From contig CAVUAC010000046.1 in assembly GCA_963739335.1 (NCBI GenBank), forward strand, positions 150,887 through 214,886: a DNA stretch of 64,000 nucleotides. Reading direction: 5' to 3'. The position numbers were made by a program, and so were the translations under genes. The first letter of the stretch is position 1, and every line of letters begins with the position of its first letter. Source of the stretch: UBA9647 sp963739335 (GTDB lineage Bacteria; Bacteroidota; Ignavibacteria; UBA10030). This document shows positions 18,350 through 26,738 of the stretch, piece after piece. The notes beneath the pieces were generated by a model, which was given only the letters and a program-made list of their open reading frames with translations, did no database searches and was not told where the DNA came from.

Positions 18350-19199
18350 CCAAAAGACTCGCAGGGGTTGGGCCATACTCTGTCTTGCCCTGAAAAAGTT
18401 TTCGCGGATTGATGGGGCACAGTGGGCGGGAGCGTTTGCCTTCAATGCGTTCTTCTCGCTGTTTCCATTGATGGTCCTGCTCGTCACGATTGCCTCGTCC
18501 TTTGTTGACCGGGACAGGGCCGGCAAAGAGGTCATTGCCTACATGGAAAGCTACGTCCCGATGAATGGCGAAATGCAACGTCACATTTTTGATACCATCG
18601 CCGGTGTGATCAAAGCGCGCGAGCAGGCGGGCGCGGTCGCGTTTCTCATCCTGGTCTGGGCTGCCCTCCAATGTTTCACCACCCTCATCTGCGCGACTAA
18701 CCGCGCCTGGGGCACCGTGGTGTACAATTGGTGGCGGCTGCCGCTGAAAAGCCTGGTGCTGTTCGGCATCACGGCGGGTGCGGTCCTTTTGGGCATGGCG
18801 ATGCCGGTGCTGATGAGAATGGCGAAGGATTGGCTCTTTCCAGCGAGTGATTTCAGTTCCTGGGTCTATGCCCTGGGAAGCCTTTTCATCCCGTTGTTGC
18901 TGGTGTTCTTCAGTCTGAGCCTGTTTTACAGGCTGGCTCCGCGCCAGCCCAAGCGCTTTGCCGAAGTCTGGGCCGCCGCCCTGTGTGCCACGGCTCTCCT
19001 GCAGGCGGCCGAAAGTCTATTCGTGAGCTACCTCAAGAATTTCGCCACGTTTAACGCGGTCTATGGGGCGTTCGGCGGGATCATGGTATTGCTGCTGTGG
19101 ATTTACCTTTCCGGGTGCATTTTCATCTTCGGCGCCTGCCTCTGCGCCGCTCAGGCCGAAGAGCGTTCAGCGCCGGCGGAAACAATTATGGTGCGCTGA
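18309..19199 (+). CDS. YihY/BrkB-family inner-membrane protein
   Basis: About 296 residues. Six hydrophobic segments, the early AQWAGAFAFNAFFSLFPLMVLLVTIA and the late YGAFGGIMVLLLWIYLSGCIFIFGA correspond to the conserved parts of YihY/BrkB proteins (often misnamed ribonuclease BN). Starts at 18309 or 18327 are both possible; no strong ribosome site was seen. GC content is clearly higher than in the MlaEFD genes. It is followed 17 bases later by phosphoketolase, implying joint transcription. Physiological role unknown. Confidence 0.85.
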   Translation: MERLSQMNMLSRLDQKTRRGWAILCLALKKFSRIDGAQWAGAFAFNAFFSLFPLMVLLVTIASSFVDRDRAGKEVIAYMESYVPMNGEMQRHIFDTIAGVIKAREQAGAVAFLILVWAALQCFTTLICATNRAWGTVVYNWWRLPLKSLVLFGITAGAVLLGMAMPVLMRMAKDWLFPASDFSSWVYALGSLFIPLLLVFFSLSLFYRLAPRQPKRFAEVWAAALCATALLQAAESLFVSYLKNFATFNAVYGAFGGIMVLLLWIYLSGCIFIFGACLCAAQAEERSAPAETIMVR

Positions 19200-19216
19200 A
19201 CAAAAGGAATTGAACC

Positions 19217-21592
19217 ATGAATACAAAGACTCTGAACTCGGAATCGCTCCGCAAGCTGGACGCATACTGGCGCGCCGCCAACTATCTGTCGGTCGGCCAG
19301 ATTTATTTGTATGACAATCCGCTGCTGAAGCAACCGCTGAAACTGCAGCACATCAAACCGCGCCTGCTCGGCCACTGGGGCACCACGCCGGCCCTGAACT
19401 TCATCTACGTTCACCTGAACCGCGTCATCAAGGAGCACGACCTGAATGTAATCTACATCACCGGCCCGGGCCACGGAGGTCCGGGGATCGTGGCCAACAC
19501 GTATCTGGAGGGCACGTATAGCGAAGTTTACCCACCCATCTCGCAAGACGAGGAGGGGATGAGGCGGCTGTTCAAACAGTTCTCCTTCCCCGGCGGCATT
19601 CCGAGCCACGTCGCGCCGGAGACGCCCGGGTCGATTCACGAGGGCGGGGAGTTGGGTTATTCACTGTCACACGCTTTCGGGGCGGCATTCGATAATCCGG
19701 ACCTGCTCGTCGCGTGCGTCGTGGGCGATGGCGAAGCGGAGACCGGCCCGCTCGCTACAAGCTGGCACTCGAACAAGTTCCTCAATCCGGTCCGCGATGG
19801 CGCGGTGCTGCCGATTCTCCACCTCAACGGCTACAAGATCGCCGGGCCGACGGTGCTCGCCCGCATTCCGCATGGCGAGTTGGAAACGCTCTTCCGCGGC
19901 TACGGTTACACGCCGTATTTCGTCGAGGGCGACAACCCGATGGACATGCACCGACTCATGGCCGTCACGCTCAACACTGTGGTCGGCGAGATTCAACGCA
20001 TCCAGCGCGACGCAAGGAAACATGGGTTCCAGGAGCGTCCGCGCTGGCCCATGATTATCCTGCGCTCGCCGAAGGGCTGGACCGGCCCGAAGGTCGTGGA
20101 TGGCAAACCGACGGAAGGAACATTCCGCTCGCATCAGGTGCCGATGGGCGAGATGAGTCGTCCGGGCCACGTGAAGATTTTGGAAAAGTGGATGAAGAGT
20201 TATCGCCCACAGGAGTTGTTCGACAAGACGGGCCGGCTCATTCCCGAACTCGCCGAGCTGGCGCCGAGAGGCGCGCGCCGCATGAGCGCCAATCCCCACG
20301 CCAACGGTGGCCTCCTCTTGCGCGACCTGCGCCTGCCGGATTTCCGCGACTACGCTGTGAAGGTGCCGAAGCCCGGCGCCGTGGACGCGGAAGCCACCCG
20401 TGTCCAGGGCCAGTTTATCCGCGATGTGATCAAACTGAACCCCGCCAACTTCCGCGTCTTCAGCCCGGACGAAACAAGCTCGAACCGCTGGGGCGCCGTG
20501 TTCGAGGTGACGAACCGCTGCTCGACGGCAGAAATCATTCCGATTGACGACCATGTCGCCCCGGACGGCCGCGTGATGGAGATGTTGAGCGAGCATCAAT
20601 GCGAGGGCTGGCTCGAAGGTTATCTGCTTACCGGCCGTCACGGATTCTTCTCCTGCTACGAGGCGTTCATCCATATCATCGATTCGATGTTCAACCAGCA
20701 CGCCAAGTGGCTCAAGGTGGCGAACCACGTTCCGTGGCGTCGACCGATCGCTTCCTTGAACTACCTGCTCTCGTCGCACGTCTGGCGGCAGGATCACAAC
20801 GGCTTCAGCCATCAAGATCCCGGCTTCATTGACCACGTGGTAAACAAGAAAGCCGAAATCATCCGCGTCTATCTGCCGCCCGATGCCAACACATTATTGT
20901 CGGTGACCGACCATTGCCTCCGCAGCCGCAACTACGTCAACGTGATTGTCTCCGGCAAGCAGCCCGAGGCGCAGTGGCTTGACATGGACGCTGCCATCAG
21001 TCATTGCACCGCGGGCATCGGCATCTGGCCGTGGGCCAGCAACGATCAGGGAGGCGGACCGGATGTCGTCATGGCGTGCTGCGGCGATGTGCCCACGCTG
21101 GAAACCCTGGCTGCAGTCGAGTTGCTGCGGCAGCATTTCCCAAAATTGAAGGTCCGGGTGATTAACGTGGTCGACTTGATGAAGCTCCAGCCGCAGAGCG
21201 AACACCCGCACGGCCTGAGCGAAAAAGATTTCGACATGCTCTTCACAACCGACAAACCAATCATCTTCGCGTTTCACGGCTATCCGACACTGATTCATCG
21301 GCTCACATATCGACGCACGAACCACAAGAACCTGCACGTGCGAGGCTACAAGGAGGAGGGCACGACCACGACGCCGTTCGACATGGTGGTGCTGAACGAC
21401 CTCGACCGCTTTCATCTGGTCGGCGACGTGATTGATCGTCTCCCGCAACTGGGGATGCAAGCGGCCCATGCCAAGCAGGTGATCCGCGAGAAGCTGCTCG
21501 ACCACAAGGAATACATTGCTGCACATGGCGAGGACATGCCCGAAATCCGCAACTGGAAGTGGGGCCAGGCCAAAGCGCGCAAACCCTTGTGA
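19217..21592 (+). CDS. xfp: Phosphoketolase (xylulose 5-phosphate/fructose 6-phosphate)
   Basis: A 791-residue thiamine-diphosphate enzyme of normal family length. Visible signatures: GPGHGGPGIVANTYLEG (about residues 78-95), SHVAPETPGSIHEGGELGYS (about 130-150), the ThDP/Mg site VVGDGEAETGPLATSWHSNK (about 172-192) and LHLNGYKIAGPTVLARI. It cleaves xylulose 5-phosphate or fructose 6-phosphate to acetyl phosphate plus glyceraldehyde 3-phosphate or erythrose 4-phosphate. Transketolase and aldolase genes elsewhere in the window could feed it. Codon use is GC-rich, unlike the upstream genes; transfer is likely. No acetate kinase lies beside it. Confidence 0.95.
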   Translation: MNTKTLNSESLRKLDAYWRAANYLSVGQIYLYDNPLLKQPLKLQHIKPRLLGHWGTTPALNFIYVHLNRVIKEHDLNVIYITGPGHGGPGIVANTYLEGTYSEVYPPISQDEEGMRRLFKQFSFPGGIPSHVAPETPGSIHEGGELGYSLSHAFGAAFDNPDLLVACVVGDGEAETGPLATSWHSNKFLNPVRDGAVLPILHLNGYKIAGPTVLARIPHGELETLFRGYGYTPYFVEGDNPMDMHRLMAVTLNTVVGEIQRIQRDARKHGFQERPRWPMIILRSPKGWTGPKVVDGKPTEGTFRSHQVPMGEMSRPGHVKILEKWMKSYRPQELFDKTGRLIPELAELAPRGARRMSANPHANGGLLLRDLRLPDFRDYAVKVPKPGAVDAEATRVQGQFIRDVIKLNPANFRVFSPDETSSNRWGAVFEVTNRCSTAEIIPIDDHVAPDGRVMEMLSEHQCEGWLEGYLLTGRHGFFSCYEAFIHIIDSMFNQHAKWLKVANHVPWRRPIASLNYLLSSHVWRQDHNGFSHQDPGFIDHVVNKKAEIIRVYLPPDANTLLSVTDHCLRSRNYVNVIVSGKQPEAQWLDMDAAISHCTAGIGIWPWASNDQGGGPDVVMACCGDVPTLETLAAVELLRQHFPKLKVRVINVVDLMKLQPQSEHPHGLSEKDFDMLFTTDKPIIFAFHGYPTLIHRLTYRRTNHKNLHVRGYKEEGTTTTPFDMVVLNDLDRFHLVGDVIDRLPQLGMQAAHAKQVIREKLLDHKEYIAAHGEDMPEIRNWKWGQAKARKPL

Positions 21593-21705
21593 AATTGATC
21601 GGTCGGTAGAGGATCGTAGGTCTCAATAGAGACAAGACCCGGAGACAGTCAAGTTATGGTTGGTAAGAAGGGAATATCTGTGAAGCGCCTGAAAGAAAAC
21701 TCTGC

Positions 21706-22329
21706 CTAGCGGTGCCACTCGTGGCGGATGGTAAACAACGTGCTCTGCGAAAGTCGTTCCGGGGATGTGTTGGAAATATCATCCGTTGACTCAGCAAGCG
21801 GGTCTTTGTCGATTGCCTGGTAGCACATTCGAACATACGTAGCACACTGAATGGCGTACTTCATGTCAAAGATGTTTCGCTTGTGAAGCGTACCGGTCTG
21901 CATCGCCCACAAGGTGCCGAATAACCCTTCGACAGGATAACGATATCGCTTGTCATGGGCAATCTCCGATGCTTTCGCAAGAACCTTCTGCTCCTCCTTT
22001 GATGTCAGGGGCATTCCTAGCACGCACGCATATTCGATTGAATCCTTACACCATTTTTCCAGCAAGCTCTCCTGGGGCCCATTAATGAACTGAAACTCCC
22101 GGAAGCCGAAGTGAAGGTCACTTTCAAATATAGAGGTTCGCTTCTTCCAGAGCCACCCCCGTTGTTTCCCCAACAAGAAGGCGTGATTCCATTTTGAGCG
22201 TGTGTGGTCAGGAGTGATTTGTGCTTGCCCCATTCTGATAAGCTCATAAAGCGGGTCACTCAGCCCGACCAAACAGATTCGAGCCGGGGCATAATGCTTA
22301 CGAATGAAATGAAGAGCTTCTTTATTCAT
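21706..22329 (-). CDS. Papain-like (NlpC/P60 or YiiX-type) putative hydrolase
   Basis: A 207-residue cytosolic-looking protein without signal peptide. A WNHAFLLG stretch (about residue 47-54) and a later YAIQCATYVRMCYQ (about 160-172) could supply the His and Cys of a circularly permuted papain-like fold as in YiiX/YaeF, where the His precedes the Cys. This is inference from motif order; no close family was recognised. It is the last of a run of minus-strand accessory genes, separated from its neighbour by 339 bases. Confidence 0.45.
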   Translation of the reverse strand: MNKEALHFIRKHYAPARICLVGLSDPLYELIRMGQAQITPDHTRSKWNHAFLLGKQRGWLWKKRTSIFESDLHFGFREFQFINGPQESLLEKWCKDSIEYACVLGMPLTSKEEQKVLAKASEIAHDKRYRYPVEGLFGTLWAMQTGTLHKRNIFDMKYAIQCATYVRMCYQAIDKDPLAESTDDISNTSPERLSQSTLFTIRHEWHR

Positions 22330-22668
22330 ACTTCTTTTTCCCCGTCAACAGGATAGCTGCGCATACACTCTGGCACGGTCGCGCTAGAATCGTAATCCAA
22401 TAACGACAACTTTGAGCATCTTCGCCACAGTTGTCGTCTTGCCTTGTCCTCTTATTCTCTTTGCCTCTCGCTTCCTCAGCTTCTCCTTTTAGAAGCGGTC
22501 CAACATTAATTAGAATGATCCGCCTGCCCGCCGGAGTTTGCTTTTTAACGCAGGCGGGCTTGCCCCGACGAAGTCCGGGTAAACTGATGGAGCGTCTTGT
22601 GCGAAACCCTACAGCTCTCTGGCGGGGAACCGCTGGTTAGCGGTCTGCCCCTAACGTCGCATTGATGC
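22330..22668 (-). other. Intergenic region with hairpins and a dispersed repeat
   Basis: It contains a GCCCGCC/GGCGGGC hairpin (22526-22559), a second stem-loop ACCGCTGGTTAGCGGT (about 22626-22643) extended by GGGG/CCCC, and copy 1 of a 22-bp repeat (22503-22524) found again at 25736. No gene was recognised. Confidence 0.6.
22503..22524 (+). repeat. 22-bp direct repeat, copy 1
   Basis: Ends TTAGAATGATCCGCC and is 21 of 22 identical to 25736-25757, in the same orientation. The two copies bracket the DinB, PPOX, cupin and SIR2 genes. Confidence 0.7.
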
Positions 22669-23157
22669 TCAATCGAACTCTTTCCTCGGAGCAGGCTGAT
22701 TCGGCCCAACTTGTCCAATGCTGATATCCGCTTTGAAGTAGTTCTCACCTTTGATCGGAGCCCCGAACAAGTGTCGAAGCATGGCAAGTTGGCCAACATG
22801 GGTGATTGCATCCGCGATGGGACCCTGGAGCAGCCTATCTAACGGACATGCGACCGTTGAAGAATTCGCCAAGTACGTATCGAATTCCTTGACGGAGGCA
22901 TAGAACCGGGCGACTTCACGATCCCACTCTTGTGAAGGTGAGGTGCGCCAAATCTCTTGCCCCTTGGCCATTGAAAGCGCCCAGTCAAAAAGATCGCCCA
23001 TATGTGCAACGATTTCCACGGGCGTCCGGGATTCCGGTTTGACACGGAATACAGCGAAGCCCGCAGGAGCATCCCGCAGTGTCTTAGCACCCCGATAGAC
23101 CATGGTCGCCACGGCATGCCGGAGCATCCCATGATCGGATTTGATGTGGTTTGTCAT
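22669..23157 (-). CDS. DinB-like (YfiT/DUF664-type) putative metal-dependent protein
   Basis: A 162-residue protein starting at 23157 with AAGGAAG upstream. The fold-typical pattern is a helix bundle with His at HGMLRHAV, at VEIVAHMGDLFDW (about 48-60) and at ITHVGQLAMLRHLFG (about 124-138), where the first and last groups supply metal ligands in DinB proteins. Related proteins include thiol transferases for bacillithiol or mycothiol, but the function here is unknown. Part of the accessory minus-strand run. Confidence 0.7.
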   Translation of the reverse strand: MTNHIKSDHGMLRHAVATMVYRGAKTLRDAPAGFAVFRVKPESRTPVEIVAHMGDLFDWALSMAKGQEIWRTSPSQEWDREVARFYASVKEFDTYLANSSTVACPLDRLLQGPIADAITHVGQLAMLRHLFGAPIKGENYFKADISIGQVGPNQPAPRKEFD

Positions 23158-23234
23158 TTTCTTCCTTTCTTTCATCTCGCACTAAGCCGTCGAGATCACT
23201 CGAGCTGATTCGATTCTCCGACTCCGCCGCAGCC

Positions 23235-23789
23235 TCAGCGAATGCGGAATTCAACCGTCGGCGCCTTCCACGTCAGGCTGTCGCTGACAATGCCGCGCCT
23301 ATAATTGACGACCTCCATCTTCTCGGGAACGACCTTGATCAAGACGAGAAACTTCCAGTCAGGGAATGCCTGAGTCCAGTACTCCCGCTTGCGCTTAAGT
23401 TTCTCGTTCATGTCGTCCACCAGGTACGCCTTTCCCGTGATGGTGACATAGCCGGTGGCGCGGCCATGGTCTGCATAATAAAGGCAGACTGTAGGATTGT
23501 GGCGGATATCGTTGGCTTTGCGGCTGCGACTATTCGTGGCCATCCAGACCGTCATGTCATCTTCTGGAGGGAACGGATTCATTGTTCTTAAGTCCGGTCG
23601 CCCCGCTGAGTCGATTGTGACCAGCGCACAATACTTTTGCAGGCCAATGATTTCTCGTGCAGCGGCAATCAGTGAGTCGGGCTGAATCTTTTGCGGTTTT
23701 GCTACTTGGGCAAAGCCGCTCGGAGCCACTGCCCAGAACACGAGAAACAGGAGAAAGCTCTTTGACTTGTCGAACACGATGGATGTCAT
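23235..23789 (-). CDS. Secreted pyridoxamine-5'-phosphate-oxidase-fold (split barrel) protein
   Basis: A 184-residue protein with a signal peptide (KSFLLFLVFWAVAPSGFAQ). The body follows the flavin split-barrel pattern: YCALVTIDSAGRPDLRTMNP (about 54-73), VWMATNSRSRKANDIRHNPTVCLYY (about 81-105) and YVTITGKAYLVDD. Such general-stress-26-like proteins bind FMN or F420 in other bacteria. Export is unusual for the fold. The next gene downstream encodes the DinB-like protein. Confidence 0.75.
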   Translation of the reverse strand: MTSIVFDKSKSFLLFLVFWAVAPSGFAQVAKPQKIQPDSLIAAAREIIGLQKYCALVTIDSAGRPDLRTMNPFPPEDDMTVWMATNSRSRKANDIRHNPTVCLYYADHGRATGYVTITGKAYLVDDMNEKLKRKREYWTQAFPDWKFLVLIKVVPEKMEVVNYRRGIVSDSLTWKAPTVEFRIR

Positions 23790-23848
23790 ACGATGATCTC
23801 GCTATTTCCGACAATTGAAGGTTGCTAAGCTGATTGTGTCTCTTGCTT

Positions 23849-24205
23849 TCACTTTGGCATCAAGAAATCGCCATCGATAATCAATAACTTTACTTCCCGC
23901 TCTGCGAAAGAACGATGTGAACTCAAATTGTCCGATACAACATATGTCATCCCTTCCTTTAAGATATACTTCTCTCCGTTTTCGTGTTCAGTGAGGAGTT
24001 CTCCTTCAAGACAGTGAACGATATGCCCCTTCTGACACCAATGGTCGGCCAGATATCCAGGAGAATAGGTCACCATCCGAATTCTCAGTCCCGGAAGTTG
24101 AAGCGTTTTCCAAAACGCTGAACCCTTTCGTCCTGGGTGTTCGATTCTGTCAATCCCAGTCCAATCTATTACCTGAAAAGGAATGTTGTGTTGAGCCATT
24201 GCCAT
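23849..24205 (-). CDS. Small single-domain cupin with DHxC motif
   Basis: About 118 residues with start at 24205 (or 24199). It has a beta-barrel pattern, ADHWCQKGHIVHCLEGEL in the middle and GMTYVVSDNLSSHRS near the end; the DHWC stretch recalls DHCW-motif cupins. Upstream open frame to 24313 lies inside the attC-like site and is not counted as coding. It starts 34 bases after the predicted recombination core, the position expected for the next cassette gene. Function unknown. Confidence 0.7.
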   Translation of the reverse strand: MAMAQHNIPFQVIDWTGIDRIEHPGRKGSAFWKTLQLPGLRIRMVTYSPGYLADHWCQKGHIVHCLEGELLTEHENGEKYILKEGMTYVVSDNLSSHRSFAEREVKLLIIDGDFLMPK

Positions 24206-24238
24206 GACGCTCTGATTTGTGATGAAGTTGGTTTTGCT

Positions 24239-24354
24239 GTCTAACAGAGGGCCGAGTTGCCGCGGCCGTCGAAGGTTTGCACCCGAGGTTCTTTTCAACT
24301 GCACCAACGTCATTGCGCGACCTTGAAGCGGTCAACTTCAGCAATTCGTTAGGC
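24239..24354 (-). other. Integron attC-like recombination site (116 bp)
   Basis: Read on the minus strand the site opens with GCCTAAC (matching RYYYAAC) nine bases after the SIR2 stop codon and ends with GTTAGAC (matching the GTTRRRY core). Inner arms GCTGAAGTTGACCGC and GCGGCAACTCGGC pair with two unpaired bases, as the extrahelical bases of attC do. Orientation is the usual one, 3' of the cassette gene. The length falls within the known attC range. No integrase and no second good site were found in the window. Confidence 0.6.
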
Positions 24355-24363
24355 AGGAAATAT

Positions 24364-25720
24364 CTATGGCTGGCGAAATCCTCCACGCATGTCCTGAGCG
24401 ACGTATCGGCGGAATTCCTCCAAATCTTTTTCACCGAACCCCTCTGGGAAGAAGAAAGTGGGATTCGAAGGGTAGTTCTTGTGGAGATACATTGGCCTTT
24501 GCGAGCATCCGACCACAAGGAATATTATCTGAACTCCACTTGCTTCAGCTGCCTTTTTGCTTGAACTCAATATCCTGCGCATCATTCTATCGTCGAATGT
24601 ATGGTAATCCACAAGAAAGACAAGGTAGTCCAAAGCCCTAAGTCCAGTCTTAAGGGAGGATTTCAGACTTGTCAATTGATTCGATTGTGCTTCTGCTGAC
24701 CATGTAATTGCCCCCTCGCGGAAGATATAGTTCCACACAAACTCACCATCGCGACATCTTCGAATGGAGTAATGTACATGTATCCGACGTCGAATTGGAA
24801 GTCTAACTCTTTCAAGCACCTCTCTGTGGCCTATTTCAACTAATAGCCCCTGGAGAAATGTCTCAATGTGGTTATGAAGCCCAAAATAATCTACGTACTC
24901 CAGTACCTTCACATTTCTATCTTCCAAGAGTCTCCGCTTTTCGACTGCATTTCGACTGTTCTTCTTACATAACAAGAAATGCTGCACCGAGGACCCGCTA
25001 AATCTCAGCAGATCTAGAACCAATTGAATGTCTATATCAGTTAGGCTATAACCGATCATTAGAATTGAGTTGTCATGGAATAGATCGGTTAGGATCCTCA
25101 AGTACTTCCTGTCTGCAATCAAAGCCACATAGTCCCTATGAGAAAGTACAATACTCGGAGGGTTGCCAATGTCTCCATGGAGCTTAAGTAGAAACTTCCC
25201 TTTTATTTCGCCTTTCGCAAGTTTGGAGACATCCATTCTAGTAATTGACTTCAGTTGGCGGTTCCAGACCCTTGTATAGGCGCGTTCTAGAAGATTATCG
25301 TAGTTGGTAGTGATAATTGCACGAAATGGCAGTGCAACAATCAAGTCATGAACAAGAGCAGGGACAATTGAGTCTGGATCAAATGTGTCAGCGATGAATC
25401 TCGTGAGATTAGCGTCTCCAAGTTGCTCACGAAGCTCTTGGGCTACTATCATGTACCTCCTTTCGTGCCAGCAATTCGACCAAATCCTTTGATGTCTTTT
25501 CATCGATGAGTCTCCTCTTCTTTGCCCACGATGTTAGGTCTTTCAATAACTCACTCCATCCAGGTAGTGGCTTGCGTGCTTTTGAAATGCATCTCCGGCT
25601 TGTACCTGCACCGACTAGAGCAATACATCGCCCCGCCGCCAGCGAACTCACAATACCTCTAGGAATGGGATCGGTGTAGGCTCGTAAGATGTCGGAAGCA
25701 GTAAGGTCGGCTCTGATCAT
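24364..25720 (-). CDS. SIR2-domain protein, probable NAD-binding defence-type gene, with a frameshift near 25455
   Basis: The first frame (25720 to stop at 25427) holds ALVGAGTSRRC (NAD-binding GAGxS) and PGWSELLKDLTSWAKK. The second frame from about 25451 continues with FRAIITTNYDNLLERAY, LLKLHGDIGN and ILMIGYSLTDID, the SIR2-like motif set. A C-terminal domain of about 170 residues is unrecognised (FLVDYHTFDDRMMRR, PSNPTFFFPEGFGEKD). Joined, the product is about 450 residues. The second frame has its own AAAGGAGGT site 3 bases before ATG at 25451. SIR2-like NADases commonly act in anti-phage defence; that role is inferred. The gene is more AT-rich than its neighbours and ends at an attC-like site. 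Confidence 0.75.
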
Positions 25721-25735
25721 CTTTGTTCCCAGCTT

Positions 25736-25757
25736 ACATTGATTAGAATGATCCGCC
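25736..25757 (+). repeat. 22-bp direct repeat, copy 2
   Basis: Ends TTAGAATGATCCGCC, 21 of 22 identical to 22503-22524. Here it fills most of the 39-base gap between the methyltransferase stop and the SIR2 start. Confidence 0.7.
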
Positions 25758-25759
25758 CG

Positions 25760-26521
25760 TCACGTCTGTCGCTCACACACCACGATGAAGTCCTTGGAAT
25801 CAGGACCCAACTCGCGTTCCTCGTAGTCGCCGTAGATGTGCTTCAGAGTCAGTCTCGAACGACTGACGAGATGCTCGAGTTCATACCGAAAAAAGAACCG
25901 CATCTGTGTGTCCCAGGACTCAGTTCTGGATCCGCTTTCCTCATCCCACGTCAGCGTCATCGTGACATGGCTGATTTGATTGATCAGATCCGCCTTTGAT
26001 GAAACGACCCGCCTGAGCTTCTTTCCTGGCGCATATTCCCCGTCGAAGTCAGTTTGCTCATTGATCCCATTAAGAAGTATGCCCAGGTCCGGCACGAACA
26101 GGTCGAAGATGAATCGTCCGCCGGGAATGAGATGATCGTAGATGCTGTTGAGAGCCCGAATTTGATCGTTGACATCGATAAGATGTGAGAAGACGCGGAA
26201 GGGGGCCACGATCAGCTCAAATCTCTTGTCGAGATTGAGTGACCGGACATCTTGATGGAAAATGCGACGGTGTTGGGACTTGTCAAGCTTCGTCTTGAGT
26301 TGCTCGAGCATAGCGCCGCTGATGTCGATTCCATAGATATCGGAGCCGAGATTGAGCGCCTCGGTGAAGAATCTTCCGGTGCCGACCCCGACCTCCAGAA
26401 CCGGACCTGTTGTACCGAGGATCTTGTGCAGAAAGTACTCGCGATCGACGGTTCGCAGATGCGCGTAGATGACATCGTAGAACCGAGCGATGTAGTCCGG
26501 GTATGAAAAATCGTCCGTCAT
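25760..26521 (-). CDS. Class I SAM-dependent methyltransferase
   Basis: A 253-residue protein. Motif I VLEVGVGTGRFF (about residues 41-52), the acidic loop YGIDISGAMLEQL, DVRSLNL and motif IV-like LIVAPFRVFSHL fit a small-molecule class I methyltransferase. Start at 26521 (MTDDFSYPDY) is preferred over 26536 since it directly begins the conserved YIARFYDVIY stretch. The first codons are also copied 160 bases upstream in a direct repeat. Substrate unknown. Confidence 0.85.
   Translation of the reverse strand: MTDDFSYPDYIARFYDVIYAHLRTVDREYFLHKILGTTGPVLEVGVGTGRFFTEALNLGSDIYGIDISGAMLEQLKTKLDKSQHRRIFHQDVRSLNLDKRFELIVAPFRVFSHLIDVNDQIRALNSIYDHLIPGGRFIFDLFVPDLGILLNGINEQTDFDGEYAPGKKLRRVVSSKADLINQISHVTMTLTWDEESGSRTESWDTQMRFFFRYELEHLVSRSRLTLKHIYGDYEERELGPDSKDFIVVCERQT
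26484..26511 (+). repeat. 28-bp direct repeat, copy inside the methyltransferase start
   Basis: Begins CGAGCGATGTAGTCCGGG and differs from 26646-26673 at one position. It covers codons for FSYPDYIAR. Confidence 0.8.
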
Positions 26522-26556
26522 GAGACCGTGTTTCAAATAGCACCTATTTTCAGCCG

Positions 26557-26633
26557 CTGTCAGGACTTATGTCCTGACAGTCACAACTAGCGTGCTCAAG
26601 TGTCTTGGAGTGTCAGGAGCAAACTCCTGACAC
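26557..26633 (+). repeat. Pair of related perfect hairpins (REP-like)
   Basis: CTGTCAGGAC-TTAT-GTCCTGACAG at 26557-26580 and GTGTCAGGAG-CAAA-CTCCTGACAC at 26610-26633. The stems share GTCAGGA and have 4-base loops. They lie between the two copies of the 28-bp repeat and resemble the hairpins near the transposase at 34177. Confidence 0.8.
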
Positions 26634-26645
26634 CGGAGTAAAAAT

Positions 26646-26673
26646 CGAGCGATGTAGTCCGGGCATGAAAAAT
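26646..26673 (+). repeat. 28-bp direct repeat, upstream copy
   Basis: Begins CGAGCGATGTAGTCCGGG; a duplicate of the methyltransferase 5' end without a usable reading frame behind it. The rest of the gap up to 26738 holds no gene. Confidence 0.8.
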
Positions 26674-26738
26674 GGTTGTCCAAGGGCGCTAGAGAGTGAC
26701 TTGGTGCAGCATATTCTGTCTTTTGACGTGCTTCTCTG

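Noticed and set aside
19667..20836. Long minus-strand ORF (389 codons) opposite phosphoketolase
   Set aside because: It is the antisense of a GC-rich, strongly conserved gene; no protein motif and His/Arg-rich make-up typical of a shadow frame.
22620..22660. GTTAG...CTAAC pair that looked like a second attC site
   Set aside because: The two cores are only 20 bases apart and form a simple hairpin with GGGG/CCCC; arms and length do not fit an attC.
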